Source: Pseudomonas floridensis
Lineage (GTDB): Bacteria; Pseudomonadota; Gammaproteobacteria; Pseudomonadales; Pseudomonadaceae
Direction of reading: 5' to 3'
DNA length: 64,000 nt
NCBI RefSeq assembly: GCF_002087235.1
Contig: NZ_MUIO01000071.1
Location: 1-64,000, forward strand
This document shows positions 35,581 through 44,678 of the stretch, piece by piece (within the stretch, counting starts at the first letter, position 1; each line of letters begins with the position of its first letter). Under the pieces are notes generated by a model that was given only the letters and a program-made list of their open reading frames with translations, was not told where the DNA came from and ran no database searches. Both the position numbers and the translations under genes were made by a program.

Positions 35581-36402
35581 TCAACACCGATACTGACCGG
35601 GCGTTGCCGCGAGGTGTTTCTTGAATTCGCGCTGAAAATGCGCCTGATCGGCAAATCCGGTTTCTTGAGCTACGTCGGCGATCAGTCTGCCATCGCGCAG
35701 TTGGGTGCGGGCGTGCTGAATCCGGCGGTTGAGCAGATAGGCGTGTGGTGTCATGTGGTAGCGCTGCTCAAATGAGCGAATCAGGTACGACGCCGACAGA
35801 TTCGCCGCTTCGCAGATGTCGGCGAGCTTGAGAGGCTGGGTAAAGTGATCGTCGATGTACTGCGCCGCGCGTGCCACTCGCGGCGACGCGGGTTCGACGA
35901 CAGAGGCCGGGTCGCCCAGTATGGATTGCATGAGGCCGAAGAAGGTCACCGCCGCGCAGTGTTTTTCCAGAGTGTCGAGCCGGGTATCGGTCAGCGTTAG
36001 GTAAAGCGCAATCAACGCGCTGAACAACGCCGGATCTTGGCTGTGGGTCGGTTTCAGCGGCTGAAACGCAGCACCTGTCACGGACTGAATCGTGGCCAGC
36101 CAGTCGCTGTCGACATACAGCATCAGGTACGACCACAGCTGGTCCTGGATTGGATTGCAGGCGTGCACAGCGCCGGGATTCATCAACACGACTGTTCCGG
36201 TAGAGACCGTCAGCGAGGTCTTTTCGTGAAGGTAAGTGCTTTGTCCGCAGGTGATGGCGCCGATGGAGAAAATCTCGTGCGAGTGCCTGGCATAACAGAC
36301 TTTGCGCCCGTCCTGAACCGACCTTGCTTCGATGAACGGCAAGCGCTCATCGCGCCAGAAGAACGGCGTGCTGTCAGTCGGTCCAACAGTGTGAAGGGTC
36401 AT
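35581..36402 (-). CDS. AraC-family transcriptional regulator
   Basis: A 273-residue regulator. The N-terminal half is a cupin-like sensor (RHSHEIFSIGAITCGQSTY), and the last 100 residues hold the two helix-turn-helices (LKLADICEAANLSASYLIRS, then LIADVAQETGFADQAHFQRE). I chose the ATG at 36402, which has GGGA seven bases upstream; an ATG two codons earlier is equally possible. It likely controls the adjacent LysE-type exporter, a common pairing in pseudomonads; this is inferred. Confidence 0.88.
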   Translation of the reverse strand: MTLHTVGPTDSTPFFWRDERLPFIEARSVQDGRKVCYARHSHEIFSIGAITCGQSTYLHEKTSLTVSTGTVVLMNPGAVHACNPIQDQLWSYLMLYVDSDWLATIQSVTGAAFQPLKPTHSQDPALFSALIALYLTLTDTRLDTLEKHCAAVTFFGLMQSILGDPASVVEPASPRVARAAQYIDDHFTQPLKLADICEAANLSASYLIRSFEQRYHMTPHAYLLNRRIQHARTQLRDGRLIADVAQETGFADQAHFQREFKKHLAATPGQYRC

Positions 36403-36515
36403 GCGCATGTCCCGGTGGCTTGAGGCATGGCACGCAGGGTAGCGCATCGTGCTCGACATTGGCCATCGAGCCGGATGAAGCGGGAGCGAGCAGGGCGACG
36501 CTCCCGTGACACTGT

Positions 36516-36824
36516 TTACTTCTTGATTGGCACGATATCGACAATCTGACCATTCACGGTCTGGAAGCGTACGTATTTATCGTTGATCTGGACCCACTGG
36601 CTTTCCTTGGCAGGTGCTTCAAGGCCTTTGCTTTTCCAGTCCTTGATGCTGGAGTCGCTGCGACGGTATTTCTCCGGCACTCGGGAGCCCAGTTCCAGTT
36701 CGTGGGTATTGTCCTTGGACTCGGTGACTTTCTGCTCTGGCGCATCGGCTGCGTGGACGGGCAGGGTGGCGACCGAGAAGCAGCCGAGCAAGGTCATGCA
36801 GGCGATCAACGATTTGCGATTCAT
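36516..36824 (-). CDS. RcnB-family periplasmic protein
   Basis: A 102-residue exported protein: signal peptide MNRKSLIACMTLLGCFSVAT and on to PVHA, then a small domain with GSRVPEKYRRSD, WKSKGLEAP and WVQINDKYVRFQTVNGQI. This is the RcnB/YohN pattern. RcnB in E. coli affects nickel and cobalt balance, but most relatives, like this one, lack clear metal ligands and their role is unknown. It stands alone between two other minus-strand genes. Confidence 0.8.
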   Translation of the reverse strand: MNRKSLIACMTLLGCFSVATLPVHAADAPEQKVTESKDNTHELELGSRVPEKYRRSDSSIKDWKSKGLEAPAKESQWVQINDKYVRFQTVNGQIVDIVPIKK

Positions 36825-36922
36825 GTGAAGACTCCCAGTCTTTTGGTAATGCGATGGCTTAATGCCCTTCGTATTGACTGGGACCTTCACGGTTGAAAAT
36901 CATTCGATCGGGTTTGCGCGCA

Positions 36923-37780
36923 TCAGCTTTTCAGGGCTGCTGCGATCGTCTCGGACAGCGGTGTGGCAGAGCGGCGGATCAGGCGGCTCAACTGGTGAGT
37001 GTCATCGAACAGCGCGCCTTTGGCAGCGGCTGCATCCGAGTCGGCGAACAGGCTGGCGTAGACATCCGGTACACCTGCCTTGACGAGCGCTGCCTCAAAG
37101 TCAGCCTGAGGAAGATTCACGTAGGGCACGTTTTTGCCGCTTTGCTTCGACAGTTCGGCGGCGAATTCGGACAAGGTATAGGACTCATCCCCTGCCAGTT
37201 CGTAGACACGGCCTGACTGATCTTCTGCAGACGTCAGCACCGCCGCTGCGGCCTCGGCGTAGTCAGCGCGTGCGGCCGAGCTGATACGGCCTTCGCCAGC
37301 GCTGCCAATGAACGCGTCATGGGCGAGAGCGGCGGGGATGGAAGCGGCGTAGTTTTCGGTGTACCAGCCATTGCGCAGCAACGTGAACGGCACACCGCTG
37401 GCGCGCAGGTAGGCCTCAGTGTCGACATGCTCGTTCGCAAGCCCAAGCTGCGAACTGTCCGCGCGCAGAATGCTGGTGTAGGCAAGCAGTTTGACGCCGG
37501 CTTGTCTCGCGGCATCAATGACGGCGCGGTGCTGAGGAAACCGCTGGCCTATTTCATTGGAGGAAATCAGCAAGATCTTATCCGCGCCGACGAACGCACT
37601 CTCCAGAGTGGCAGGCTGTGAATAGTCACCCTTGCGCACCTGTACGCCCAGCGCCGCAATGTCAGCGGCTTTTTCGGGGCTGCGTACCGCCGCGACGATC
37701 TGGTCTGCGGGGACCGTTTCGAGAAGCTTTTCAATAACGAGACGACCCAGTTGGCCGTTGGCAGCAGTGACGACGATCAT
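36923..37780 (-). CDS. qorB: NAD(P)H:quinone oxidoreductase 2, NmrA-like
   Basis: A 285-residue Rossmann protein of the QorB/YtfG group: MIVVTAANGQLGRLVIEKLL with the nucleotide loop, LLISSNEIGQRFPQHRAVID near 75, and LRNGWYTENYAASIP near 138. E. coli QorB reduces quinones with NADPH. It is divergent from an HxlR regulator with a compact palindromic operator between them, the same layout as ytfG/ytfH. Confidence 0.92.
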   Translation of the reverse strand: MIVVTAANGQLGRLVIEKLLETVPADQIVAAVRSPEKAADIAALGVQVRKGDYSQPATLESAFVGADKILLISSNEIGQRFPQHRAVIDAARQAGVKLLAYTSILRADSSQLGLANEHVDTEAYLRASGVPFTLLRNGWYTENYAASIPAALAHDAFIGSAGEGRISSAARADYAEAAAAVLTSAEDQSGRVYELAGDESYTLSEFAAELSKQSGKNVPYVNLPQADFEAALVKAGVPDVYASLFADSDAAAAKGALFDDTHQLSRLIRRSATPLSETIAAALKS

Positions 37781-37828
37781 GAAGAGGAACCTTGTGTTGG
37801 TTTGAAAGAAAGGCGAGCATAGCGACGG

Positions 37829-37863
37829 TACTTACCTTTCGTAAGTACGTACAAAAAGGTAAG
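37829..37863. promoter_or_regulatory. Palindromic operator of the qorB/HxlR divergent promoter
   Basis: TACTTAC (37829-37835) and GTAAGTA (37841-37847) form a perfect 7-bp repeat with 5 nt between. CTTACCTTT (37831-37839) also pairs with AAAGGTAAG (37855-37863). The right arm covers the ribosome site of the regulator gene. These fit two overlapping HxlR-type sites and suggest autoregulation. Confidence 0.7.
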
Positions 37864-37867
37864 TGTC

Positions 37868-38308
37868 ATGCGCGAGTCAGATGCCTCAATCTCAATCAGT
37901 GACGGCGAGTCGATGCTGTTGAATATTCGTCAGGGACAGGTGCTGGCCCGTGACTGTCCGTCCAGGGTCATTCTCAATCATGTGTGCGGCCGTTGGGGCG
38001 TGCTGGTGTTGATCGTGTTGCGCGGCGGCATGCATCGCTTCAGTGAAATACGTCGCAAGATTGGCGGCGTCAGCGAGAAGATGCTCGCGCAGACTCTGCA
38101 ACAGCTGGAACATGATGGCTTCGTTGGTCGCAAGGCGCTGCCGGTGGTGCCGCCACATGTCGAGTACCGGCTGACTGCGATGGGTGAAGAAGTGGCCTTG
38201 CAGGTCGAGACACTGGCGGTCTGGGTCGAGAAGAATCTGCCGCAGATTATGCGCGCCCGTGCAGCCTCTGAAATGGCCCGGCCGCAAGTCCTGACCGAGC
38301 CTGCATGA
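37868..38308 (+). CDS. HxlR-family transcriptional regulator (QorR-like)
   Basis: A 146-residue winged-helix regulator with an N-terminal tail, then VCGRWGVLVLIVLRGGMHRF, EIRRKIGGVSEKMLAQTLQQ and DGFVGRKALPVVPPHVEY, the HxlR signature. It contains Cys30 and Cys39, so thiol-based sensing of quinones or electrophiles, as shown for some HxlR proteins, is possible. It is divergent from qorB with shared operators. Confidence 0.92.
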   Translation: MRESDASISISDGESMLLNIRQGQVLARDCPSRVILNHVCGRWGVLVLIVLRGGMHRFSEIRRKIGGVSEKMLAQTLQQLEHDGFVGRKALPVVPPHVEYRLTAMGEEVALQVETLAVWVEKNLPQIMRARAASEMARPQVLTEPA

Positions 38309-38433
38309 CCCTTTGCTGACAGATTCTTCATCCGGCGATTGTCAGCTCGGGCCCCCTGCAATCGCTACTTCTTGGTATGGTGCGCGCCGAAATATTTATT
38401 CACATGTGTCGCCTTTACCGAGAAGCTGTAGAA

Positions 38434-40323
38434 ATGCCTGAACCCATTCCGCTGAAAGACCACGAAAAAGAAACCCGGCTGGTCAATCAGCGCCTTATCG
38501 CTTGCGCCATTCTCGTAGCTGTCCTGGCGGGCTGTCTGATTGCGCGGATGTACTTTCTGCAAGTCACCGAATTCGACTACCACTCGACGATTTCCGAGAA
38601 CAACCGTGTCCATGTGTTGCCGATCCCACCCGAGCGCGGCTTGATCTTCGACCGCAACGGCGAAGTGCTGGCTGATAACCGCCCCAGCTTCAACCTGACC
38701 CTGACCCGTGAGCGCGCTGGTGACTGGCACAAGGTCATCGATGAGCTGATGATCTTGCTGGCGTTGCCCGATGAAGACCGCATTCTGTTCGACAAAGAAC
38801 TGAAACAGGTCCGCCATCCGTTCGAACCGGCGACACTGCTCTACGAACTGACCGAGGAGCAGATCGCGATACTGGCGGTTAACCAGTACCTGCTGCCGGG
38901 TGTCGATGTCGCGGCGCAGTTCGTGCGTCATTACCCGTTGGGCGATCATTTTGCTCATTCGATCGGCTATGTCGGACGCATCAACGAGAAAGAAGCCTCG
39001 CAACTGGACAACGAATACCGCGGTACGCAGTCGATCGGCAAGACCGGCATCGAGCGGTTTTACGAATCCGAACTGCACGGCCACGTAGGCTACGAAGAAG
39101 TTGAAACCAATGCCCAGGGCCGCGTGCTGCGAGTCCTGAAACACACCGATCCGGTGCCGGGCAAGAACATCACCCTCAGCCTCGACGTACACCTGCAGGA
39201 AGCGGCTGAAAAAGCGCTGGGTGATCGCCGTGGTTCGGTGGTGGCGCTGGACCCCGAGACCGGTGAGGTGTTGGCGATGGTCAGCAAGCCCAGCTTCGAC
39301 CCTAACCTGTTCGTGACCGGCATCAGCTTCAAGCAATACGCTGCGCTGCGTGATTCCATCGACCGGCCGCTGTTCAACCGCGTGCTGCGCGGACTCTACG
39401 CACCGGGCTCGACCGTCAAGCCGGAAGTGGCGATTGCCGGTCTGGACAGCGGTGTGGTCAATGCCTCCACCAAAGTGTTCGATCCTGGCTATTTTCAGCT
39501 GCCGGACTTCGATCACAAATACCGCAACTGGAACCACAGCGGCGATGGCTGGGTGGACATGGATACCGCCATCATGCGGTCCAACGACACCTACTTCTAT
39601 ACGCTGGCGCACAAGCTGGGCATCGATCGGCTGCACGACTACATGACCATGTTCGGCATCGGCCAGAAGGTGTCACTGGACATGTTCGAGGAGTCGGCAG
39701 GCCTGATGCCGTCCCGCGAATGGAAGCGCGCCACGCGTCGTCAGGCCTGGTTTCCTGGTGAAACGGTGATCCTCGGTATCGGTCAAGGCTACATGCAGGT
39801 CACGCCGCTGCAACTGGCGCAGGCAACCTCGCTGATTGCCAGCAAAGGTGTCTGGCATCGCCCGCACCTGGCGATGGAAGTCGGCCATGTCGCGCCGCTG
39901 GATGAACACCCGATGCCCAATATCGTGCTGCGCGATCCGCGCGAGTGGGATCAGGTCAACGAAGGCATGCAGATGGTCATGCACGATCCACGCGGCATCG
40001 CCCGCGACGCGGCCAAAGGTGTGCAGTACCACATCGCGGGCAAGAGCGGCACGGCGCAGGTGGTGGCGATCAAGCAGGGCGAACGTTACAACCGGCTGAA
40101 GACGCTGGAACGCAACCGGGACAACGCCCTGTTCGTCGGGTTCGCACCGGCCGAACATCCGAAAATCGTGGTGTCGGTGACCATCGAGAACGGCGAGGCG
40201 GGCGGCCGGGTGGCAGGCCCGGTGGTGCGAGAAATCCTCGACGCCTGGCTGTTGGACAACGACGGCAAGCTCAAACCGCAATACGCCTCGCCGAGCAAGC
40301 CTGCGGGCAATCCACACGCCTGA
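38434..40323 (+). CDS. mrdA: Penicillin-binding protein 2 (peptidoglycan transpeptidase)
   Basis: A 629-residue class B PBP2 that crosslinks peptidoglycan during side-wall growth. An N-terminal membrane anchor is at about 20-42, a dimerisation/pedestal domain at 60-250, and the transpeptidase domain at 260-610. The active-site motifs are S326TVK, S383ND and K537SG. I chose the ATG at 38434 because MPEPIPLKDHEKE is the usual PBP2 beginning. It stands alone, without rodA, so it is probably a second PBP2 copy. Sequence signs of pseudogene are absent. Confidence 0.92.
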   Translation: MPEPIPLKDHEKETRLVNQRLIACAILVAVLAGCLIARMYFLQVTEFDYHSTISENNRVHVLPIPPERGLIFDRNGEVLADNRPSFNLTLTRERAGDWHKVIDELMILLALPDEDRILFDKELKQVRHPFEPATLLYELTEEQIAILAVNQYLLPGVDVAAQFVRHYPLGDHFAHSIGYVGRINEKEASQLDNEYRGTQSIGKTGIERFYESELHGHVGYEEVETNAQGRVLRVLKHTDPVPGKNITLSLDVHLQEAAEKALGDRRGSVVALDPETGEVLAMVSKPSFDPNLFVTGISFKQYAALRDSIDRPLFNRVLRGLYAPGSTVKPEVAIAGLDSGVVNASTKVFDPGYFQLPDFDHKYRNWNHSGDGWVDMDTAIMRSNDTYFYTLAHKLGIDRLHDYMTMFGIGQKVSLDMFEESAGLMPSREWKRATRRQAWFPGETVILGIGQGYMQVTPLQLAQATSLIASKGVWHRPHLAMEVGHVAPLDEHPMPNIVLRDPREWDQVNEGMQMVMHDPRGIARDAAKGVQYHIAGKSGTAQVVAIKQGERYNRLKTLERNRDNALFVGFAPAEHPKIVVSVTIENGEAGGRVAGPVVREILDAWLLDNDGKLKPQYASPSKPAGNPHA

Positions 40324-40424
40324 TCGGGCCGGCGCCCTTGATCAATAGTCGTGTCCACCGCTTGGCGTGGGCACGCGTCCCGTGACGCCGCGCGTCGCAA
40401 CTGGCACACACGCGGACTTCAGGG

Positions 40425-40440
40425 AGCCGAGCGCTCGGCT
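40425..40440. terminator. 16-bp perfect palindrome between mrdA and poxB
   Basis: AGCCGAGCGCTCGGCT can fold into a short GC-rich hairpin about 100 bp after mrdA. It has no T-run, so it may be a weak terminator or an operator for poxB. Confidence 0.3.
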
Positions 40441-40607
40441 TCATACGCCGTTGGGTTACCAATCTGAACACCCCCGCAGTTTCCCGGAACTGTCGAGAAC
40501 GCATCGGGTCGACCACAACAGGCGCAGCAACGCGCTGTGCCTGTTCTTCCAGTACGGAAGCTGAATCTTTTTGCCTCGATTTTGTTCGTTTAGACAAGGA
40601 ACCCCGC

Positions 40608-42326
40608 ATGTCCAAGACCATTGCCGACCATCTCGCGCAAACCCTCGCAGCGGCAGGTGTTTCTCATATCTGGGGCGTTTCCGGTGACAGCCTCAATGGC
40701 TTGACCGACAGCCTGGAACGCACCGATTCGATTCGCTGGATGCACACCCGTCACGAAGAAGTGGCTGCGTTCGCCGCAGGCGCCCAGGCTGCGAGCAGCG
40801 GCAAGCTGGCGGTATGTGCCGGCAGCTGCGGTCCGGGCAATCTGCACCTGATCAATGGCCTGTATGACTGCCATCGCAACCGGGTGCCGGTGCTGGCCAT
40901 CGCCGCACATATTCCGTCTTCGGAAATCGGCCTGGATTATTTCCAGGAAACCCATCCGCAGGAACTGTTCAAGGAGTGCAGCCATTTCGTTGAACTGGTC
41001 AGCAATCCCGAGCAATTCCCGCGTGTGCTGGAACGTGCGATGCGCGCGGCGATCAATCAGAAGGGTGTGGCGGTGATCGTGCTGCCTGGCGACGTGGCGC
41101 TTAGTCCATCGCCTGACGTACCGGCCAAGTGGGTCGAGGCGACGCCGCCGAACGTGGTCCCGGCGGAAAACGATCTGCAGGCCGTGGTCGAGCTGCTCAA
41201 CGGTTCCAACGCCACGACGCTGCTGTGTGGTGCTGGCTGCGCCGGTGCTCACGAGCAGGTGGTAGCGCTGGCGGAAAAGCTCGGCGCACCGGTAGTGCAC
41301 GCTCTGCGCGGCAAGCAGCACATCGAATACGACAATCCGTTCGATGTCGGCATGACCGGACTGATCGGCTTCAGCTCCGGTTATCACGCGATGTTGTCCT
41401 GCGACACGCTGGTGATCCTGGGCAGCAGTTTCCCTTACCGCAACTTTTACCCCGAGAAGGCCAGGATCATCCAGATCGACCTGGACCCGACCCAGTTGGG
41501 ACGTCGCACGCCCGTCACACTGGGACTGGTTGGCGGTGTGCGTGAAACCCTCGATGCATTATTACCCAAGCTTAAACCGCACTCGGACCGCCGCTTCCTC
41601 GACAAGGCCCTCAAGCATTACGCCAAGGCCCGCGAAGAACTGGACGAACTGGCGACGCCCACTCCGGACGGCACGCCAATCCATCCGCAGTACCTCACAC
41701 GGCTGGTCGACGAACAGGCCGATGCCGATGCCATCTTCACCGTAGACGTCGGCACGCCGACGCTGTGGGCAGCGCGCTATCTGCACATGAACGGCCAGCG
41801 CAGCCTGCTGGGCTCGTTCAACCACGGCTCGATGGCCAACGCACTGCCCCAGGCACTGGGTGCCAAGGCCGAACACCCGGATCGCCAAGTGGTTGCGCTT
41901 TGCGGCGACGGCGGTCTGTCCATGCTGATGGGCGATCTGCTGAGCATCCGTCAGCTGAACCTGCCGATCAAAATGGTCGTGTTCAACAACAGCTCGCTGG
42001 GCTTCGTGGACATGGAAATGAAAGCCGGTGGCTACGTGCCCCACGGCACTGACTTTCATGAAACCAACTTTGCCGGTGTCGCGCTGGGTGCCGGTATTCT
42101 GGGGCTGCGCGTGGAAAGCGCCGAAGAACTGCCTGCCGCGCTGCGCAAAGCCTTCGACCATCCCGGCCCGGTGCTGATCGACGTGGTGACCGCCAAGCAG
42201 GAACTGGGCATTCCACCGAAGATCAAACTCGCCCAGGCCAAGGGTTTCAGCCTGTACATGATGCGCGCCGTGTTTAGTGGCCGAGGCAGCGAAGTGCTGG
42301 AACTGGCCAAGACCAACCTGCGTTAA
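40608..42326 (+). CDS. poxB: Pyruvate dehydrogenase (quinone) / pyruvate oxidase
   Basis: A 572-residue thiamine-diphosphate and FAD enzyme that turns pyruvate into acetate and CO2 and passes electrons to ubiquinone at the membrane. The N-terminal domain has HEEVAAFAAGAQA with the catalytic Glu, and the thiamine site is ALCGDGGLSMLMGD with FNN about 28 residues after GDG (near 431-462). AAGGAACC precedes the ATG. It has the family's normal length and stands alone. A closely related acetolactate synthase-like role is less likely because the C-terminus (MRAVFSGRGSEVLELAKTN) matches PoxB. Confidence 0.92.
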   Translation: MSKTIADHLAQTLAAAGVSHIWGVSGDSLNGLTDSLERTDSIRWMHTRHEEVAAFAAGAQAASSGKLAVCAGSCGPGNLHLINGLYDCHRNRVPVLAIAAHIPSSEIGLDYFQETHPQELFKECSHFVELVSNPEQFPRVLERAMRAAINQKGVAVIVLPGDVALSPSPDVPAKWVEATPPNVVPAENDLQAVVELLNGSNATTLLCGAGCAGAHEQVVALAEKLGAPVVHALRGKQHIEYDNPFDVGMTGLIGFSSGYHAMLSCDTLVILGSSFPYRNFYPEKARIIQIDLDPTQLGRRTPVTLGLVGGVRETLDALLPKLKPHSDRRFLDKALKHYAKAREELDELATPTPDGTPIHPQYLTRLVDEQADADAIFTVDVGTPTLWAARYLHMNGQRSLLGSFNHGSMANALPQALGAKAEHPDRQVVALCGDGGLSMLMGDLLSIRQLNLPIKMVVFNNSSLGFVDMEMKAGGYVPHGTDFHETNFAGVALGAGILGLRVESAEELPAALRKAFDHPGPVLIDVVTAKQELGIPPKIKLAQAKGFSLYMMRAVFSGRGSEVLELAKTNLR

Positions 42327-42745
42327 TCACTTAAGGGCAGGGGCTCGGCAGGTCGGTCCGACGGATGATTCACCCCGTCACTGGTCTGCACCGGCCCCAG
42401 GTCGAATGGATTTACACCTTCCAGGCAGGCGACGTTGTAACCGAACTCATGCGGATTTGAACGCCGCCGATGATGGGTGTACACCCCGCATCGGCCGCAA
42501 AAGTAGTGCTCGGCGGTTCGGCTGTTGAACTGATACAGCTTGAGCATCTTTTGGCCGTGGATCACACGCACACCTTCTTCCGCCACCGTCGCAACGATGG
42601 CACCTCGCCGTCGGCAGAGCGAACAGTCGCAGCGTCGTGGGTCCACGATGCCATCCGGCAAGTCCAGCTCCAGCACCACCGCACCGCAATGACAGGATGC
42701 GAGATGGACGGGTTTGATCTCGGTCGGTCCGACTGATTTGATCAT
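42323..42745 (-). CDS. GFA family protein (glutathione-dependent formaldehyde-activating type)
   Basis: A 140-residue zinc protein with the three cysteine pairs of the GFA fold: CHCGAV, CDCSLC and CGRCGVYTHHRR. The start at 42745 has a perfect AGGAGG site. The substrate of most members is unknown; action on a glutathione adduct is the default guess. Its stop overlaps the poxB stop by 4 bp, tail to tail. Confidence 0.88.
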   Translation of the reverse strand: MIKSVGPTEIKPVHLASCHCGAVVLELDLPDGIVDPRRCDCSLCRRRGAIVATVAEEGVRVIHGQKMLKLYQFNSRTAEHYFCGRCGVYTHHRRRSNPHEFGYNVACLEGVNPFDLGPVQTSDGVNHPSDRPAEPLPLSD

Positions 42746-42978
42746 GTGAATCTCCTCCTTGGTAGGTATTGAGGTTAATGCCTGACGGGGCGACTGGTTG
42801 TGCCGGTGGTCGATCAAGGGGTGATCATTGGCCTGCAGTGCTGCGAAAAGTAGCGAACGTTGCGGCCACTGACATTCTTCAGCACACCCATACAATCCCT
42901 ACGCTCCACATTGGTGCCTACTGACGTCAAAGCCTCGCCTCGCAGGCACCTTGATCATCAGTCCACGGAATCCATCTC

Positions 42979-43890
42979 ATGAATCGCAACGACCTGCGCC
43001 GCGTCGACCTCAATCTTCTGGTGATTTTCGAAGCGCTGATGTTCGAGCGCAATCTCACTCGGGTGGCTGAGAAGCTCTTCATCGGCCAGCCGGCGGTCAG
43101 TGCCGCGCTGGGTCGTCTTCGCGATCTGTTCGACGATCAATTGCTGTTGCGCAACGGGCGGGCGATGGAGCCGACGGTGCGGGCGCTGGACATTCTCAAG
43201 GAGATTCGGCCGGCGCTGGACACCATTTCCGGGGCGGTGAGTCGGGCCAAGGAGTTCGATCCTTCGACCAGCAACGAGGTTTTCCGCATCGGTTTGTCCG
43301 ATGACGCGGAGTTTGGCTTGCTGCCGCCGCTGCTCTCGCGTCTGCGGGAAGAGGCGCCGGGCATCATTGTGGTGATTCGTCGGGCCAACTACCTGTTGCT
43401 GCCTGCGCTGCTAGCCTCTGGTGAGATTTCGGTGGGGGTCAGTTATACCGTCGATCTGCCAGCCAACGCCAAGCGCAAGAAGTTGCGGGACATTGGCTGC
43501 AAGGTGATTCGTGGCGATGCGCGGCCGCAGCCGTTGACGCTGGACGAATATTGCGAGCGGCAGCACGCGATGGTGTCGTTTTCGGGCGATCTGAGCGGCA
43601 ATATCGATCTGGACCTGGCGCGCGTCGGTCGGGCGCGCAAGGTGGTGCTGGCGGTGCCCCAGTTCAATGGGTTGCGGGCGCTGCTGGCTGGCACCGAGTT
43701 GATCGCCACGGTGCCGGATTACGCGGCCTGTGCGCTGATCGAAGGTTGTCAGCTGCGCGCCGAAGAACCGCCGTTTCCGATCGTACCGGCGGAGTTGTCG
43801 ATGGTCTGGAGCGGGGTGCATGACAACGACCCGGCCGAGCGCTGGTTGCGTGGGCGTATCGCCGAGTACATGTCGGCTCCACTCGCATGA
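42979..43890 (+). CDS. LysR-family regulator, NodD/LeuO branch
   Basis: A 303-residue regulator with the NodD/LeuO-type start DLRRVDLNLLVIFEALMFER and helix-turn-helix IGQPAVSAALGRLRDLFDD near 35-53. The remaining part is the effector domain. It precedes a monooxygenase-like gene by 157 bp and the hydrolase genes after it, so it may control that group, all on the same strand. Confidence 0.9.
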   Translation: MNRNDLRRVDLNLLVIFEALMFERNLTRVAEKLFIGQPAVSAALGRLRDLFDDQLLLRNGRAMEPTVRALDILKEIRPALDTISGAVSRAKEFDPSTSNEVFRIGLSDDAEFGLLPPLLSRLREEAPGIIVVIRRANYLLLPALLASGEISVGVSYTVDLPANAKRKKLRDIGCKVIRGDARPQPLTLDEYCERQHAMVSFSGDLSGNIDLDLARVGRARKVVLAVPQFNGLRALLAGTELIATVPDYAACALIEGCQLRAEEPPFPIVPAELSMVWSGVHDNDPAERWLRGRIAEYMSAPLA

Positions 43891-44047
43891 AAGTGCCGTC
43901 GTAGAGCGGAAAACAAAGACAGCACATACGTTCAATTTCTGGCGCTGGTTTGACGGCACTATCGTTGACGTTCTGAACGGTTGAAGGCCACTGCGCTTTT
44001 GCCTGCCAGAGCCAGACTTTAATCACCTGTCACTGGAGCCACTGGCC

Positions 44048-44674
44048 ATGTCCGATTCCGTCCGTCTCGACACCGAAGCTCATATTGTCGGCAGTGCGGT
44101 CTTCAATGAAGTCGTTACGCTGGTTATCAAGCACCGGGTCAAGACCGGGCAGGAAGCGGCTTACGAAAGCTGGCTGCGTCGCATCGTGACCATCGCCAGC
44201 GGCAAGCCCGGTCATCTTGGCGTGGATGTGATTCGTGCCAGAGAAGACGGGCTGCAGATGTTTACCAGCGTGCTGCGCTTTCATTCGACGCAGGCCATGC
44301 AGGACTGGCTGGACTCGGATGAGCGGCGAAAGCTGGTGCGCGAAGCCGAGCCGATGCTGGCCGATGGCGATCAGACGCTGGTCAATCCCCACAACGAGTT
44401 CTGGTTCACGCCGACCGCTGAGGAGAGCAGCCCGCCGCCGCGCTGGAAGCAGGCATGTGTCTCGTTCATGGTCATCCTGCCGCTGACTTTGTTCGTGCCA
44501 CTGTTCTGGGGGCCGGTTTTTGCCCGCGTCCCTTGGTTGTCCAGTTATTTCGTCAGTACCGCGTTGGTGACCATCACCATCGTGTTGCTGGTGGTGTATC
44601 TGATGATGCCCGCCGCGACACGCCTGATGGCGCCCTGGCTTAATGCTTCCGCGAAAAAATCACAGGGAAAGTGA
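44048..44674 (+). CDS. Membrane-anchored antibiotic-biosynthesis-monooxygenase-domain protein
   Basis: A 208-residue protein with an ABM/EthD-like ferredoxin fold at about 20-110 (EAAYESWLRRIVTIASGKPG; TSVLRFHSTQAMQDWLDSDE) followed by two membrane helices at about 137-160 and 167-190. ABM domains act in cofactor-free oxygenation of small aromatics or as stress proteins. It ends 4 bp before the amidohydrolase gene, so the two should be co-transcribed. Confidence 0.82.
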   Translation: MSDSVRLDTEAHIVGSAVFNEVVTLVIKHRVKTGQEAAYESWLRRIVTIASGKPGHLGVDVIRAREDGLQMFTSVLRFHSTQAMQDWLDSDERRKLVREAEPMLADGDQTLVNPHNEFWFTPTAEESSPPPRWKQACVSFMVILPLTLFVPLFWGPVFARVPWLSSYFVSTALVTITIVLLVVYLMMPAATRLMAPWLNASAKKSQGK

Positions 44675-44678
44675 TCCG

